In this document: one piece after another, positions 11,469 to 24,100 of the stretch | Position numbering within the stretch: position 1 is the stretch's first letter | Layout: each line of letters starts with the position of its first letter | NCBI GenBank assembly: GCA_022497145.1 | Contig: MU385898.1 | Coordinates: 124,001 to 188,000 of the forward strand | Source: Rostrohypoxylon terebratum | Lineage: Eukaryota > Ascomycota > Sordariomycetes > Xylariales > Hypoxylaceae | Length of the DNA stretch: 64,000 nt | Direction of reading: 5' to 3' | Position numbers and translations under genes: made by a program | The notes under the pieces: generated by a model | What the model saw: only the letters and a program-made list of their open reading frames with translations | The model's database searches: none | What the model was told of the DNA's origin: nothing

Positions 11469-12677
11469 ATGAAGTCTCGTAACTTGAACCTACCAATGTC
11501 GGGCCACGTAATCCAAATGCTGTTCCTCTTGGCCCTGCACCATCTTCTCATCTCACCCGTCATCGCCTACACGGCCTTATCGGATCATTTTCTTAAGCTA
11601 GTACCGTCAGGAGGCGCAGACTTCGACATTGACAATGGAAAGCTTTTAGCGCCTATACTAATACCGCGCGTCGCCGGCACCCCCGGTCAAATAGCAGCAC
11701 AACGGCATTTCGTGGACTTCTTCGCCAAAGAACTGCCGAAATGGACCATCGAGTGGTTTAACTCGACATCTACAACTCCCGTAACTGGCAACAAGCAGGT
11801 GCCGTTTGCAAACCTGGTGTTCAAAAGGGAACCACCATGGGTCCAGCAAGGACAGTCAAACTTACTCACCTTGGTGGCTCATTATGATAGCAAGATCTAT
11901 CCTGATGGGTTCATTGGCGCTACTGACAGCGCTGTGCCTTGTGCTATCTTGATGCATGTCGCGAGAACCCTTGATCGGTATCTCACACAGATGCACGATG
12001 AAATGAACGCACTCGGAGAAGGCGGAACTGTCCCGATGGATATGGGCGTGCAGATCCTCTTGCTTGATGGCGAGGAAGCATTTAAGCAATGGACAGAGAC
12101 AGATTCGCTGTACGGGGCGAGGTAAATATATGCCCAATCTCAATCCTGTCTTATGAAACTGTGTAACTAACAGCCATCTAGAGCGTTAGCAGAGCTGTGG
12201 GAGAACTCGGTTCATCCTGCGATGTCATTCTATCGCAACCCGCTGGATCAGATAAGCTTGTTTGTGCTACTGGATCTTCTTGGCTCCGCCAATCCGACGG
12301 TGCCGTCCTTCTTTCAGACAACCCACTGGGCGTATAAAGCCATGGCCACTATCGAGGGTAGAATGCGCAAACTGGGGCTCTTAGAGTCGGTTCCGCAGCG
12401 CCCCTTTCTACCGGACATAGACAAGGCGGCAACTACGTTTTATCGTGGTCTCATCGAAGATGACCACAAGCCCTTCATGGCTCGAGGCGTTCCGGTTCTA
12501 CACGTCATCGCATCTCCTTTCCCTCAAGTGTGGCATACGATGGACGACGATGGCGCACACTTGGATATGCCGACAGTGCGCGACTGGACCAAGATCGTGA
12601 CAGCTTTCGCGCTCGAGTGGTTGGATATGATGGAGGTCGAACCAAAGGAGGATGCCGAAGCACCAGCTGCAAGCTGA
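11469..12677 (+). CDS. secreted glutaminyl-peptide cyclotransferase-like protein (M28 family)
   Basis: This is a zinc-dependent enzyme of the M28 fold, probably cyclising N-terminal Gln to pyroglutamate on proteins in the secretory pathway. Exons are 11469-12121 and 12182-12677, giving 382 residues. An N-terminal hydrophobic signal (LFLLALHHLLISPVIA, about residues 18-33) predicts secretion or ER entry. The family's metal and catalytic signature is present: D153 in GATDSAVPCA, E202/E203 in LLLDGEEAFKQW (matching the glutaminyl cyclase DGEEAF), and H336 in QVWHTMDDDG. DSLYGAR before the intron and ISLFVLLDLLGSANPTVPSFF after it are also typical of glutaminyl cyclases rather than aminopeptidases. 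The intron (60 bp, GTAAAT...CTAG) splits the Arg codon of YGAR. Function is assigned by family; peptidase activity cannot be excluded. Confidence 0.9.
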
Positions 12678-14836
12678 TATCTTGGACGTGGCTTGGCTAG
12701 CAAGACTTGTGTGCCTTATTGCGGGAAAAGTGATATATACTACATACATAGCGTTTAACTCAGGATCGCGGCGTTGGAAAACTTGGTCTACATTAGTGTT
12801 TGATAGATGGAATAATTAATCAGTATATTTCAACGTATGACACCTCTTTGCGATTCATGTCTTGGCTTACTTGCTATTATATACATACACCAGGAAACAT
12901 CGAAACATCGCGACGTTATCTCTTGCTTTCTTTCAGCTCACAGACTCTCTTGGATGAGTTTTGTGAACCCCTGATTCATGCTCTCGACAGTGCATTTGTG
13001 CATTAATAGAGCATGTCACCAATACCACAAATACCTAGACCACAGACCTGTCACCTCAGACAGTTAACACACGCGCCTGGGTACGTGACATTTATGGGAT
13101 AATAATATACCTAATGCACTCCATCCCTTGTCTGTGGCTAACCGACATATTAATATGTTCGGATCCCGTGGAAATATTGAAGCAGAAAGACATCGGGCCA
13201 GTAAGCAGGTAACATCTAAATAGATATATGAAGATTTTGTGCATCCGACCTGCAAATGGAGTGCATAGAATGAACATCTTACACAGTAGAAGGTTCGACT
13301 GAGATTTGATGACTCCACATGCTACGTCATTACAGACTCAATGTACGGGCAGACGGGGTGACACCTTGCACACAAGAGTACCTCGGTATCTTTGTACGAC
13401 GTACAGTTACAGTCCGGAGAATGTACCTACATACCGTAGTAATGCAGGAAATGTACGAAAACAGTACTTACCTATTAAGTAATAAACATTTTTACCGGCC
13501 TTTAACGGATGACGGGGAAACCGCAAGCTCCTAAGCCCAAAAGCGCCCCATAGACGTGTGCAATCCTGCTGTTGGTCAGTGCTCACACGCTGAGTGCTCC
13601 CTGCCGCGTCACAATGGCCACCCATATGAAAAAAAAATGGAAAAGAGCAGGAGCAGGTGGACGGATAAGCCAGGCACTAAGTTTACTAGCAGACAAGGTT
13701 CACTAGGTACGTACTGCGGTACACTAAAGTATCTCGCCCAGACACTGGACAGCCTGAGCCTGACAGCCAGCCTAGTGTATTGAAGAAAGTCTGGTCTCTT
13801 TTCGTGACTCTCATCATATCAACTTTTTTTTTTCCCCTTTTCGCTAATCGTTCCAGAAACAATTCCAGACCAACGACTATTATTAATTAAGTGATAATAA
13901 TTTTCGTATAACCTTGAACATCAGACTGACCTTTCGTTACTATTATCATTATCATCAATTACTATCATTGCCCTCATTCTACACTCTATTACTACCTGCT
14001 ATCTGATCACTATTATCATTACCTATTAATAAATTAGACGTCAACAAAGAATACGGAGATTAAAAAGGGAAAAACTGACTACGAAGTACTACGGTTGGCT
14101 TGGGGGCGTTAAGCGTACCTAATCGATCCTTTCTAAAATAAATTGGGCGGCCAAGGCCAGGGCCAAGGGCTAAGGTACTTGCGTACATCCAAGAGACCAC
14201 TGGGCACTTGAGCACTTAAAGTCATAGGTCTTAAAGGCCTTAGAGGCGTGTTACATACATGCTTGCGTCTTGGTGCCAAGGCCAGCCATTACGCCTGTCT
14301 CGATTCCTGGGTCCATACAAACGTGTACAGTGTACAGTGTTACAGGCAGCTTTCTTAGCTTTCTTGGGCTCCCCTCCCCAACTTCATCGATCCATCAATT
14401 AAAGGTACTTACAACTTACAATTTACCAATAATCAACCAACCTCTTTCTTCCCTCCCTCATCTAAAAAAGTCTTCCTTCAATCGCAGTCGATCATATCGA
14501 TTATCGGAGGCCTTGTGCTCGCCACTGCCTGATTTTCGGTCGAGGGTAGAACTTGTATGTAGGGGCGGTTCATTTGAACCTCTATTTTAACATTACACAC
14601 TTTCGTTGTTCGCCAGTTCGAGCTTGCGCCGTCGCTGGCCCTGAGAGATAATCCACCGGCTGGATTGCGCTTTCATTGCGCCGACCATTGACCACCCTGC
14701 GATCGTACCATCTCTACCACAACACAACACAACACAACACACAACAACCTACCTCTCCTCTTTTCCCTTTCTCGACTAATTACCGTCATCCTACTTCCTA
14801 CCTATCTCTTGTACCAAATCCGAAAATACCTCCAAG
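12678..14836. other. long intergenic region upstream of the epsin gene
   Basis: I see no gene in these 2.16 kb. The right-hand 1 kb is pyrimidine-rich and AT-rich, with simple repeats (ATTATCATTATCATCA around 13940, ACACAACACAACACAACACA around 14720). It probably contains the promoter and a long 5' leader of the epsin gene. A perfect short palindrome, GGTTCATTTGAACC, lies at 14567-14580. Short open frames at 13319-13783 look random. Confidence 0.5.
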
Positions 14837-16757
14837 ATGTCTAAGGTTATGAGGAGTGTGAAAAATGTCACCAAGGGCTACTCGAGCGTCCAGGTCAAAG
14901 TTCGCGAAGGTCCGTACATATCAAACCACCATTTATTTGCGGCGAACCATCTTGCGCCGGCCTCAACTTGAACATCCGAACATGCTGACCCCTTTTCTAA
15001 AGCGACGAGCAACGACCCATGGGGACCGACCGGAACTCAGATGAGCGAGATCGCTCAATTAACCTACAACTCGTATGCTACCCTAGAATCGCCTAACTCT
15101 TAATAATAAGTTAGACTATCTAACCGAATTCCTAGATCGACCGAGTTCTATGATATCGTCGATATGCTCGACAAGCGTCTAAATGACAAAGGAAAGAACT
15201 GGAGGCACGTCTTGAAGGCCCTCAAGGTGCTTGACTACTGTTTACACGAGGGCTCCGAGTTAGTTGTTACTTGGGCACGCAAGAACATCTATATCATCAA
15301 GACCTTGCGCGAGTTTGTCTACATTGACGAGGATGGCCGCGATGTGGGCCAAAATGGTACGTAGCCATAGTAAGAATCGAGGCTGTATATCTGATGCTTA
15401 CGAATGATTAGTCCGAGTTGCTGCTAAAGAGTTGACGGCTCTAATCCTGGACGAAGAGAGGTTGCGCGCCGAGCGTAGTGACCGAAAGACCTGGAAGTCT
15501 CGTGTTACTGGCATCGAAGAGTTCGGGTCCGATGGTCCAACCGCCCCGAGACAACGCCAGCGCCCTAGACGACAGAGCGACGATGAAGAAGATGCCGAGT
15601 ACAGGTTAGCTATAGAGGCAAGCAAGCACCAAGAGGAAGAGGACCGACGGAAACGTGAAAGTCGTCAAGGAAACGAAGTCGACGACGATCTAGCCAAGGC
15701 TATCAAGCTCAGCAAAGAGGAAGAGGAGCGAAGGAGGCGGGAGTTGGAAGAAACCAATGCTAGTTCTCTTTTCGACGATGATCCTGCGCCAAGTAATGTA
15801 CCCCAGCCAACAGGCATGAACATGGGATATCAGCAGGGCAGCAATGTCGACTGGCTAGGAAATCCGATCGATCAAAACCAGATGATGCAACAACAGCCAA
15901 CTGGATATATGAACAACGCCTATACCGGATTCCCACAAAATGGCTATTCGAACGGCTATAACAATGGCTTCATCCCCCAGCAAACGGGCATGTTTGACCC
16001 TTACGCGCAACAGCAGCAAAATACCCTTCAGCCTCCGCAGCAGCAATTTCAAATGCAACCCCAGCCAACCGGCTATAGCCCTTACGGCCAACAGCCTCAG
16101 TTTCAACAATTCCAACCTCAGCCTACAGCCTCTCCAGAGCCAGCCGTCCAACCTGGTAGTAACAACCCTTGGGCTTCTAATAGCAACCAGTCCCAGGCGG
16201 CACTCAAGCCGATGCCGACCGGTTCGAATAATCCCTTCGCTACTGGCTTTGGGCGACCCCAGACGGCCAAGGCCTCGACAATTCCTACGCTTAGTAGCTT
16301 ATCGAGCCTCCCCGAACAAAAGTCACTTCAGACGTTTACTCCTCCACCCCAGACTCAACACCTACAGCCCCAGCCTTCCTTCAACCAACAGCAGCAGCCG
16401 CAGAAGCAGCTCAGCGAACACGAACAGAGGCTCAATGCCCTCCTCGCTAGTGGCGACGGCATGGATACGTTCGGAAACACCGGCGAGCTTCGTATACCTG
16501 CTCAACATACGGCACCGGGCACTTTTGTTAACTCGGCGGGAGCTAACGCGAACAGGCTCACTGCCGAGGCTACGGGAAGCAACCCATTCTTACGACAGCA
16601 GTATACCGGCATGCCGTCGATTTCATACGGTCAGCCTCAAATGCCCGCGGCCACTGGACCTGTCGGTATGAATGGATATGGGGGAACGGCTAATCCATTT
16701 GCTGCACGACAGCAGCAACCAAATAACAACCAGGGACAAGATCTCATCCAATTCTAG
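14837..16757 (+). CDS. ENT1: epsin (ENTH domain endocytic adaptor, Ent1/Ent2 type)
   Basis: This is a clathrin adaptor binding PI(4,5)P2 and ubiquitinated cargo at endocytic sites. Exons are 14837-14909, 15003-15072, 15136-15356 and 15412-16757, giving 569 residues. The ENTH domain spans about residues 1-145: MSKVMRSVKNVTKGYSSVQV, then SNDPWGPTG, MLDKRLNDKGKNWRHVLKAL, LDYCLHEGSE and FVYIDEDGRDVGQN, and it ends ERLRAERSDRKTW. Two ubiquitin-interacting motifs follow (EDAEYRLAIEASKHQEEE and DDDLAKAIKLSKEEEERR). The rest is Gln/Pro-rich with repeated QPTGY/QPTG, three NPF motifs for EH-domain partners (NNPFATG, SNPFLRQ, ANPFAAR) and a C-terminal DLIQF that could be a weak clathrin box. All three introns interrupt the ENTH domain and join in frame. 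Confidence 0.95.
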
Positions 16758-18044
16758 ACTTTTCTTTTGTGAAGACAATTGCGATGCAGATCGCGCGCTC
16801 TTCATCTGCATTTCGCAATGCACGCATTCTCCTCAGATTTGGGTGATTTGGGTGATACACTCCACCCATGGTCCAGATTTACTCATATGAGCGTTTTCTC
16901 GGCTCCTCCGCCCGGCGCTATGATGGTGGTTGGCGGATATAGAGTCGGCTGCTAGAGGGGTCCGTATTTGATTAGCAAGCAAAATCTTAAGGAATTTTGA
17001 TTTTGTATGGTAATTCCTTATGCGGGCTCGTGCAGTGTTCTTTTCTCGGTGGAGAGGGAGGCTGGGATGGGGTGGGATTTCTTCGATCGATGGGCCATAA
17101 GTCCATAGCACGGAAACAAACAAATACTAGAAGGCGATGATTTAAGGCCTCCCCTATATATAGTGTCACCAGTACATATTCGTAGGAAAAATTCTGCGGA
17201 TGATTATCGTAATGCCTTTTTTCGAATGTCAAACCTAAGACGCCTTTGCTTCGGCCTATATACAATGCATATAGCTCATGTTCCACCTGCTTTTTTCCCC
17301 TTCACCCGAAACGCCAATCTTCCAAAAATTCCATGCTGAATAGACAAACGCACTCCATACCGGGTCAAAATCCGCGCGCGGACTAGAACCAACCAACCAA
17401 ACCCATGATAACGTGGTAAGTGATCCGTATAAGCAAGACGGGCTCCGGGTATATACAATTGAAACCCCTTCCTATCGCTCTACATAAGGCGATTTTCTCG
17501 GAGCGTCTGAAGAGAAATATGGCGTGAATTATGTGCTGCAAACTGAGGGCAGGGAGGTAAGTGTGCGTATGTATGTAGGTAGGTAGGGTATCATGCAGGT
17601 ACGCTTTGTTCTGCAAACTGTTCTGCTTTTCATTCTGCGACACGCGTTGGCGGGGGCGTACGCTGAGTCGCTACCGCTCAAGCTCAGCGGACTATCGTGT
17701 TTCTTCACCTTCTTTTGTATCGTCTTATCCGTGCTTCTCGACCTCAACCCCGTGGACTGGGATCCCTCTCGGCTTGCCGCTTGCTCGTCTTCGCTTAAGT
17801 CGGAGGCTAGGGTTAGACATGATCTAGACGGCGGGATAGTGGCTTAGGTAGGGCATTCGGGGGCAGACTTTCCGCCTTGCTCGGCTTTGATCTAACACTT
17901 TCCCACCCCGACCGCCGTCCGCTAGCCTCTGCTTTTCCTCTCCAGGGCCAGCGTGCGTAGCAGACGCGTTGATTCGTCAGCATCCATCCTCTCGCGGCTT
18001 CCTCATTGCGCACACGTCGTCTAGCGAGTTAAAAGGGAGGTAGG
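16758..18044. other. convergent intergenic region between epsin and centrin
   Basis: These 1.29 kb between two convergent genes should hold both 3' untranslated regions. A TAGGTAGGTAGG run lies near 17575. GC rises from about 17650 towards the centrin gene. Several short open frames exist on both strands (for example 17593-17847), but none has a recognisable motif or consistent codon use. Confidence 0.5.
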
Positions 18045-18773
18045 TCACCTGTCGAGGAAGATGCCGAGAAATTCCTCACGGCTCACGCCGCCCTTGCCCT
18101 CGACGTCGAACTGCTCAATCATGCCGTGCAGCTCGTTATCGGGCACGTCCTCGCCGAGCTCCTTGACGACGCCGCGCAAGTCGTCGACGGTAATGACGCC
18201 CTTGCCGCCGCGGTCGAAGAGGGCGAACGTCTTCAGAAGCTCCTCGCGCGGGTCGCGGGCGGCGACGTAGCGCGCGGCGACGTTCTGGAAGCCCTCGCGC
18301 GACAGGCGCAGGTCGACGACGCCCGGGGTCGTGGACGGCGGGGGTTGGTTCGGGAGGGAGGGCAGCGGCGTCCAGCCCGCGCGCGGCCGCGCTGCGGATT
18401 TAAAGGCTGCTATTAGGTCTGGCCGGGATAGGTTGGAGAAGCCGAGGGCTTGCAGGGCGTACCGGAATTCGGAGAAGTCGAGTTGGTCGTCTTTGTTCAT
18501 GTCGAAGAGGTGGAACTAGGGGGTGTTAGTCTTGTTTTTTTTTCCTTCTTGCTTTATGTATATTATGTATATTATATATATGTGTGTGTATTGAAGGCAA
18601 GGTGCACTCACGCAATCGCTAATCTCGTTCCGGTGCTCGTCGCTTATTTGGTCCCACGGATCGGTCTGCTCGGGATTCCGTATCGGAGGCGCCCATCGCG
18701 TACCTGGCCGCGTGGACCCGGGACGCGTCGACGCGTTGTAGTCGTTCATATTGCTGCTTGCGAAGTTGTTCAT
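18045..18773 (-). CDS. CDC31: centrin (Cdc31 type) with degenerate EF-hands
   Basis: This is an EF-hand protein of the spindle pole body and half-bridge; Cdc31 also serves in nuclear pore mRNA export. Exons are 18773-18612 and 18515-18045, giving 210 residues. A Pro/Arg-rich N-terminal extension (about 1-40) is followed by DEHRNEISDCFHLFD and a canonical first loop, DMNKDDQLDFSE, then FRYALQALGF, the centrin signature. The second EF-hand is lost: its loop is replaced by a Pro-rich insert (about AARPRAGWTPLPSLPNQPPP). Loops three (DRGGKGVITVDD) and four (DVEGKGGVSREE) lack acidic residues at position 5. LRGVVKELGEDVPDNELHGM is the centrin-type helix pair between them. No donor site flanks the insert, so it is not an obvious retained intron. 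Confidence 0.88.
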
Positions 18774-21160
18774 GCTTTCTGGTGTGTGATGCTCTCTGAG
18801 CGCGCAGCCCTAAGGAGCTCGACCCTTTCTTCCTCTTTTCGCGCTAGAACTCAGAGGTGTGTTGGGAAAGTCGATCTAGCTGGGTTTGTGGCTAGTACGT
18901 GTAATGATGCTCGCGCTTCGAGTTCAACTTAGTCAAGGCGAAGTAGCAAGCTTGCGAATTGCTGGCGGCGTGCAAATGATCTACGATTGCTGCTTGTGAC
19001 TACAAGAAACGCGGTATCCAACTCAGTAATTACAACACTCGAGCACCTCTTCGACGCGGAATTTTCACTCGTTGTCGCGAATATGTGGAACGACTCCAAC
19101 TAAGTGAGACAAGACAATTTTGGCGGTCGCAAAGCTTTGGGGAGCTTTGAGGAGCTTCAGAGCGGTTAGCCCGGTGACGAACAGACGGAGACGGAGGGAC
19201 GGAATGACAGAAACAAGCAGAATGGTAATACGGTTGTAGCAGTAAAAAAGGTGATTTGCGCACGGATTGAATTGAATGCGCAGCGAATGAAGAAATTCTG
19301 AATGCAAGAATAAAAATTTGCCGAGCCAATGGATTATACTGACTGTTACTGACTTGAGTGTATTATTAAGGCGAATTATTATTTTATTACTTTCTCCTTT
19401 GTATAATCACTTGCAATTCAAACTTCGCGATGTTTTTTTTTCTCTTTTCCCTTTCCTTCCTTCGTTTTCCTGCATATCGAAGAAGTCAGGGGGTTGGGGG
19501 CGCGCTTCACGAAAATCGGTACACGTAGACGCGCTTGATAGGTACATATTTTATGTATTGTATTGTACTTGTTACTATGTACGTAGTACGTACTACCAAC
19601 GGGCTTTAGCTGATTACCGGGCAGGTACGAGACCCTGCTATATTGGTGCTAGTCTCCTAGGCTCTGTCCCACCAACAATAAATTTGGAGGTCTTGGAGAA
19701 ACGCACCTTCGGTTTTTAGCATCGACCGACGATATTCTACACGAGAGCTTTTGCATTTTTGGAACTTACGCCTTGAATTCCCCAACAAGTGTGTTTTGTA
19801 CCCAAGACGAACAGTAACATTGAATTCCTCTGAATCACGTAAATACGTACCAGTTATATAGTTATATAGTTATATATCCTTAACGGATTATGTTGAGAAA
19901 CAGCTTCATAATACTCATGTTCAATACAGATGAGTGGTTATGATGAATTCTGAATTGTGTCTTCTAATTGGCTCGAGATGGAAAAGGGACATCCCAAGTC
20001 GGTCGACAAACACCGAGAGCTCCTACCTAGTCTGCTAGTGTGGCGTATGGCCCAAGCTCCTTATAGTCCGCAACAACCCGATCCGCTTCGATTACATAAA
20101 ATATAAATTCTTAACGTTTTCGGCCGTTTGCCTGTGTACTCCCTACTAGAAGATGGAATATTCTATTATTACAGGTAATTTCTTTCGGGGAACACCTTAC
20201 ACCCAGGCAACTAAGATATTATATCAAGATATGCACGAGGCCGAAGTTTGTATCATATGCTGTGACTTTGTACAATGAAATAAATCGAACATAGAATTGA
20301 TTTTTCTGCTTCTAGATCACTCAACTCACTCCTTCCCGCAACGAGGCAAAGTAATGGATACCGCATGACTCTACAAATTTAGGCAGCATTACAAGTATAT
20401 GTACTTGTCATTGGCTAGGCAGCTAGGCTCCTGTGTCTGGCCTGAGGCAGGTACCAGTCCCGTGCAGCAAACTCGTGTCTCCACTATCATTTTTGTCGCC
20501 ACCAGTTGAAATTCTTTAGTGGGAAAGAGGTGGCCCGGTCTTCTTTCCCTCCTTAACCTGGTTCAACCCAACCGTGTCAATTCTCTACCTCACTACATTT
20601 TCCCGAAGCTAACTGCTAAGGAACCTCTCGCATTTTCCATCCACCTTCTTACATCAACGCCTTTTCACTGATTCTTTTTTCTTAATCTAGCATCACAACT
20701 GCCAACACGCGAACACAGGTATTTCCGCCATTGATCATTTTCTTCTTCGGTTACAGTCATTCACATCCCTTTTTACCCATTTTACCTACCCGTATCCCTC
20801 GATTCCTTACCAGAATTGAGGCATCTTCATACATAGTACGTCTAAACCCTACCATCAGTTCGCCGCTTGGCCCCAGCAGCGCGGATCGCAGAAAAAAAAA
20901 GTTGAACCACGGTTCGCGAATAACTTTTACCTGCGCATCATAAGCCCTTCAACGCTTGTCACCCTTCCTGTTTATCATCTCGACCGACTTTTACCGCGAC
21001 GAACGATCCGTCCATTTTCCATGCCTTCCTTTACTTAACCTCGTCGCACTCCTTTTAAACTTTTATCCACGCGTCCGACGCGATCTTTTCGTCATCATAT
21101 CGCCGGTCGCGAACATCGACTTGACCCAACACCCCCGATCCATACACAGCGCCGCCCATC
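18774..21160. other. divergent intergenic region, centrin and NUP98-NUP96
   Basis: These 2.39 kb between divergent genes show no convincing gene. An 8-bp tandem (GTTATATA x3, 19853-19876) lies in an AT-rich core. From about 20550 the sequence becomes pyrimidine-rich, as in fungal leaders. An ACGCGT occurs at 21069-21074, about 90 bp before the nucleoporin start codon. Confidence 0.5.
19853..19876. repeat. 8-bp tandem repeat (GTTATATA x3)
   Basis: Three exact tandem copies lie in AT-rich intergenic sequence. The array is seen directly. Confidence 0.85.
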
Positions 21161-24100
21161 ATGTCGGCCTTTGGCGGGTTTGGTAGTGGTGGAAGCGGCT
21201 TCGGCTCTAATAACAACAACAACAACAATACCTCCACCGGCTTCGGTGGTTTTGGTAGCAATAATACAGGCACCACAGGTACGGTTTTCCCCCTTTCCTC
21301 TCCTCTCAAACATGTTGAGCTATTCCATATCCAAGTCATATTATCATCTTGCGTGACACCCAACAACTGACCCGGTCTGGTATAAAAAAAGGCTTCGGCA
21401 CAAGCAATAATACCGGAACCTTTGGCGCCTCTAACAATATAGGAGGTGGCCTATTTGGCTCCGGGAATGCATCATCCGGCTTCGGTGGAAACACCGGTAT
21501 GTGCCGCCGCTATCTAACCTCTCAGCATATTGCGTGATTGTTTGAGTAACGCTATGTGATCGAACGCTAACATATTTTTCTCGTAGGTGGATTTGGTGCT
21601 TCAAATAATACCGGTGGATTTGGCCAGAAATCAGCTTTCGGGGGCACATCTACGAGCGGTGGTTTGTTTGGTGGCTCTACCACTACGACATCTGGCAGTG
21701 GATTTGGTGGCTTTGGGACTAACAACAACGCCTCGACGTCGAGTCCTTTCGGAGGTGGTGCTAATACGGGCGGATCTATTTTCGGTAGTACTGCGACTAA
21801 ACCAGCCTTCGGAACAGCAACCACAGGCTCGACTAGCGGTGGACTTTTTGGCAGTGGAAACACAACCAACAACACCGCTACTTCAACTGGATTCGGTGGA
21901 TTTGGTGCGTCGAATACCCCGGCCAGCACAGCGTTGGGTCCGGTAGGCGATCCTCCCGGAACTGCCAACGTAACCAACTTCGCGCCCTTAGTCGAGAAGG
22001 AGAATACGACTAGTAACGCCCAGAACTCGTACCAGAATATTCTCTTTCAAGACCCCTATAAGAAGTGGTCCGCGGAAGAACTGAGACTTGCCGATTACGC
22101 TGCCGGTCGTCGTTTTGGAGGTACTGCTGGTACCGGAACATTTGGGGTCGGGTCCGGATTTGGTAGTGGCTTCGGTTCGAATACCCAAACTACCGGCTCC
22201 TTTGGTAACACGAACACGACCACGAACACCGGTGGTGGTTTGTTTGGCAACACTTCAACCACCGGTAGTGTCTTCGGACAGAACAACAACAATAACACCT
22301 CGACCGGGTTTGGAGCTAACGCTACCGGAACTGGTGGCTTGTTCGGAAACAAGCCAGCGACCGGTGGCCTCTTTGGCAGCACTACAACAACTCAACCAGC
22401 AGCGTCCGGCGGTCTGTTTGGCTCCGGAAACACAGGCTTCGGTAACACGGGAAATACCGGCACCGGGTTTGGTGCCACAAACAACAACACAGGAAGCTCT
22501 CTATTCGGCTCTACTGCCAACAACAACCAACAAAAGCCAGGTTTCAGCTTTAACAACGCGAACAACAATGCTGGCGGCGGCGGTTTTGGTACCAACACCG
22601 GAGGTTTCGGCAGTGGTGCTGCTAATACAGGCGGTGGTCTTTTCGGCGGTAGCACCAATAATAACCAGAATTCCGGTGGTGGTTTATTTGGCAATGCGAC
22701 GCCACAAAATACTGGTAGTGTGTTTGGAGGAGGTGCTAGTGGCTTCGGAGCTCAACCTCAGCAACAAACCGGATCGTCGCTATTCAGTAACAACCAACAG
22801 AAACCGGCTGGCACAGGTCTATTCGGCAATACTACGAACACTGGCACGACTGGCGGGGGTCTCTTTGGTGGCTCAACTAACACCACTAGTACCTTTGGCC
22901 AGACAGCTAATAATCAGACCGGGGGCGGTCTCTTCGGCAGCAAGCCTGCCACCGGCACTACCGGCGGATTATTTGGCAATGCCGGCGCGACGCAGAATAC
23001 CAACACCGGAGGTGGATTGTTTGGCGGCCTAGGCCAAAACAACCAGCAGCAACAACAACCCCAACAAGGCTCTAGCCTATTCGGATCTCTTAACCAGAAC
23101 CAGCAAAAGCCCTCTCTGTTCGGAAGCACTACCCAGTCAACTGGCGGTGGTCTTTTCGGCAACCAGAACAATCAACAGCAGGGTTCGTCTCTCTTTGGAT
23201 CGACGACTACTCAACAACAGCCGCAGAATAACACCATGGGCTCCTCTCTGTTTGGAAGTTCGCAACCCAACCAATCTACAACCTCATTTACTGCGAGCAT
23301 CAACGATCCATCAGCGTATGGTTCTCTATTTGCTAATCTTGGTAGCAACGAGATCTCGGATCCCGGCCCTCTCGCTACACCAACGAACAGAAAGCAATCT
23401 AGACGTCCTTCCATTCTACCCTACTACAAGCTAAATCCAGCTTCCGCCTCTCGATTCGTAACACCGCAGAAACGAGGGTTTGGCTTCTCCTACAGTACCT
23501 ACGGCACCCCGAATAGTCCCTCGAGCGCCGCTAGTACTCCGGGCACCATGTCGCAGAGTTTGCTAGGCGGCAGCTTGACTCGAAGCGTTGGCAATTCCCT
23601 TGCCAAGAGCGTGTCGACTAGCAATCTCAGACGCAGCTTCAACGTTGAGGATAGTCTCCTTGCACCTGGCGCGTTCTCTGCTGGATCCGGATCCAGATTG
23701 TACGGAGGTGGTAGCGTAAAGAAACTCGTCATCAATAAGGATTTGCGCAGCGACTTGTTCTCGACTCCCACTAAGGACAAATCTGTGCCTGAGACGCCAA
23801 ACAGCTCTCGAAAGCTGACGAAGCGTGTTAGTTTCGACACTAGCAATGTAGATGGTATCGAAGATGGCGCCGGTACTAACGGCTCAGCTAACTCTACACC
23901 CAGCGCCGAGCAATTGGGCTATGTTCGACCAAAGGCTTCCAACGGAGTTAACGGCTCCAAGTCTACTCCTATCCCGGAAATGGAGCAGGTGAAGGGCAAT
24001 GAGTTAGCAGTTGTGCATGAAGAGGAGGTTCCCTCTCCCCAAGGTCGCACTTCAACGGCTGCTCCATCTGACGGAGAACCTGGCGAGTATTGGATGTCAC

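Noticed and set aside
18750..21160. Possible gene between centrin and the nucleoporin
   Set aside because: No frame over about 130 codons, and none has a family motif or plausible exon chain.
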